Shown here: in pieces, positions 6,685 to 7,352 of the stretch
Layout: every line of letters begins with the position of its first letter
Numbering within the stretch: position 1 is the first letter of the stretch
NCBI GenBank assembly: GCA_002423555.1
Contig: DIWQ01000058.1
Span: forward strand, 1-7,352
DNA: 7,352 nucleotides
Source of the DNA: Patescibacteria group bacterium UBA6102
GTDB taxonomy: Bacteria; Patescibacteriota; Minisyncoccia; Minisyncoccales; UBA5738
Direction: 5' to 3'
Program-made: the position numbers and the translations under genes
Notes under the pieces: generated by a model
The model's input: only the letters and a program-made list of their open reading frames with translations
What the model was told of the DNA's origin: nothing
Databases searched by the model: none

Positions 6685-7193
6685 ACAAAATTAAAAAAAC
6701 GCATTTGCTGATTTTAATCGTCGCAATTACCGGACTGATTGTTGCCGGGATTTGGGAATCGCAACGGTTTTCAAAATTACCGCCCGCCGCACAGGAAAAC
6801 GAAAATCCGGCGGCGACAACCACCGCCGAAAACGGCCAAAACGCCACGTCGTCCATTACCACCTTTGAAGAGTGCGTTTCTGCCGGCAAGGAAGTGGTCG
6901 GCGAAAAACCCAATCGCCACTGTATCGTCCGCGATGATTTGGTGTATATTGAAATTGAAACCTGCGCCGCACCGGACGGCAAAACAATGAGTCTCTTTGA
7001 AGCCCTCAATCTTTTCAGCAATGGCAAATGCGGCTGGGAAGGCAGTGCCAAGGACGAACATTTCTGCAATGAAACCGCCGGTGCGTGGGAAATCGGCATT
7101 CTAGCCTACCGCAAAAATTGCGCCGCCGTTTGCGTGATTGACATCGCCGCCAAAGAATCCCGCGTTGACTGGCGCTGTAATCCTGAGCTATAA
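6681..7193 (+). CDS. Predicted secreted or membrane-anchored eight-cysteine protein with FEECVSAG motif
   Basis: A 170-residue protein of unknown function. A basic start (MNKIKK) and hydrophobic residues 8-24 form a signal peptide or N-in anchor. Residues 31-60 are a Pro/Ala/Thr/Asn-rich linker. The remaining 110 residues contain eight cysteines (65, 81, 95, 117, 129, 147, 151, 166) and none lie before them, a pattern that suggests four disulfides in a domain outside the cytoplasm. 'TFEECVSAGKEV' at 61-72, then 'RHC' at 79-81, resembles the short 'FEEC-x-AAG ... C' motif seen in many patescibacterial surface proteins. The C-terminal part (126-166, 'HFCNETAGAWEIGI' ... 'CAAVCVIDIA' ... 'DWRC') looks like a second small Cys module. 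Family recall is from memory only. The start codon overlaps the M24 peptidase stop by 4 bases, implying translational coupling. Whether it works with the peptidase is unknown, since the two are predicted to lie in different compartments. Confidence 0.82.
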   Translation: MNKIKKTHLLILIVAITGLIVAGIWESQRFSKLPPAAQENENPAATTTAENGQNATSSITTFEECVSAGKEVVGEKPNRHCIVRDDLVYIEIETCAAPDGKTMSLFEALNLFSNGKCGWEGSAKDEHFCNETAGAWEIGILAYRKNCAAVCVIDIAAKESRVDWRCNPEL

Positions 7194-7198
7194 AAGCG

Positions 7199-7217
7199 TT
7201 AGATTTACCGAATCTAA
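7199..7217. repeat. AT-rich inverted repeat (7-bp stem) just after the eight-cysteine gene
   Basis: TTAGATT (7199-7205) and AATCTAA (7211-7217) pair perfectly around the loop TACCG. It lies 5 bp after the stop codon and is followed by AAATTCTTT, not a clean T run. It could be a weak terminator or an mRNA 3'-end stabiliser. Confidence 0.5.
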
Positions 7218-7231
7218 AATTCTTTCGCCAG

Positions 7232-7265
7232 GGCCTAACCCCCGCGATTACACGGGGGTTAGGCC
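7232..7265. repeat. Perfect 13-bp GC-rich inverted repeat, possible terminator without T-tract
   Basis: GGCCTAACCCCCG (7232-7244) and CGGGGGTTAGGCC (7253-7265) are exact reverse complements around the 8-nt loop CGATTACA. It lies 38 bp after the last stop codon, where a terminator is expected, but the following bases (ATTGATACG) are not T-rich and neither are the preceding bases when read on the other strand. The structure is certain; its role as a hairpin terminator, RNA-processing signal or dispersed palindromic repeat is not. Confidence 0.8.
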
Positions 7266-7306
7266 ATTGATACGTTACTCACAGTGAGCGGCTATTAAGC
7301 TCAAAT

Positions 7307-7335
7307 TTGACAAATCATAAAATATATTTTAAAAC
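7307..7335 (+). promoter_or_regulatory. Possible promoter for a gene beyond the right edge
   Basis: A perfect -35 hexamer TTGACA (7307-7312) is followed after 17 bp by TAAAAC (7330-7335, four of six matches to TATAAT) in a strongly AT-rich stretch that includes the palindrome AAAATATATTTT (7319-7330). The downstream gene is outside the window, so the direction cannot be confirmed. Confidence 0.35.
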
Positions 7336-7352
7336 TCATAAAGAAACTTAAA

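Noticed and set aside
6551..7099. Minus-strand open frame of 182 codons across the M24 end and the eight-cysteine gene
   Set aside because: It overlaps two genes with clear start, overlap and motif evidence, and its translation has low-complexity Ser/Pro stretches and no family features.
7278..7288. Short dyad CTCAC-A-GTGAG as an operator
   Set aside because: Five base pairs around one nucleotide is expected by chance at this length and no partner copy was found nearby.
7194..7352. tRNA or small structured RNA in the 3' non-coding stretch
   Set aside because: No T-loop consensus (GTTCRANYC) or cloverleaf arms could be laid over the region; the two hairpins do not share an acceptor-type closing stem.

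Overview
The window looks like a chromosomal segment of an uncultured bacterium of the Candidate Phyla Radiation (Patescibacteria, probably Parcubacteria-like). This is an inference. It rests on the gene set (a DUF2207 membrane protein, a patescibacterial-style L-isoaspartyl methyltransferase, M18 and M24 peptidases, a small protein with the 'FEECVSAG' motif), on short intergenic gaps, and on start codons without a recognisable Shine-Dalgarno sequence. The standard code fits: TGA serves as a stop at three gene ends that match family ends. No 16S rRNA or other strong phylogenetic marker is present, so placement stays tentative.

Layout. Bases 1-1482 (+) hold the 3' part of a DUF2207 membrane protein whose start lies upstream of the window. 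Its C-terminal poly-glycine tail is encoded by a perfect 15-bp tandem duplication. Bases 1549-2961 (+) encode a membrane-anchored serpin with an intact inhibitory-type hinge, followed by a clear intrinsic terminator at 3011-3035. A protein-L-isoaspartate methyltransferase (3046-3681, +) begins only 10 nt after that terminator. It converges with a minus-strand pair read from right to left: an M18 metallo-aminopeptidase (5530-4103), then a small two-helix membrane protein (4093-3695). Divergent from the M18 gene, across 65 bp, is an M24 Xaa-Pro-type peptidase (5596-6684, +). Its stop codon overlaps the start of a secreted or anchored eight-cysteine protein (6681-7193, +). The last 159 bp are non-coding. 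They hold two inverted repeats, one of them a perfect 13-bp GC-rich stem, and a possible promoter facing out of the window.

Taken together, the central genes share a protein-processing theme: two peptidases that release N-terminal amino acids, a repair methyltransferase for isoaspartate damage, and a surface-displayed protease inhibitor. This would suit an organism that salvages peptides and lives against another cell, but the link is inferred from gene content alone. The most unusual item is the serpin: its N-terminus resembles minor-pilin or pseudopilin leaders, and an acidic linker holds the serpin domain away from the membrane. No mobile element, CRISPR array, tRNA or rRNA was seen.
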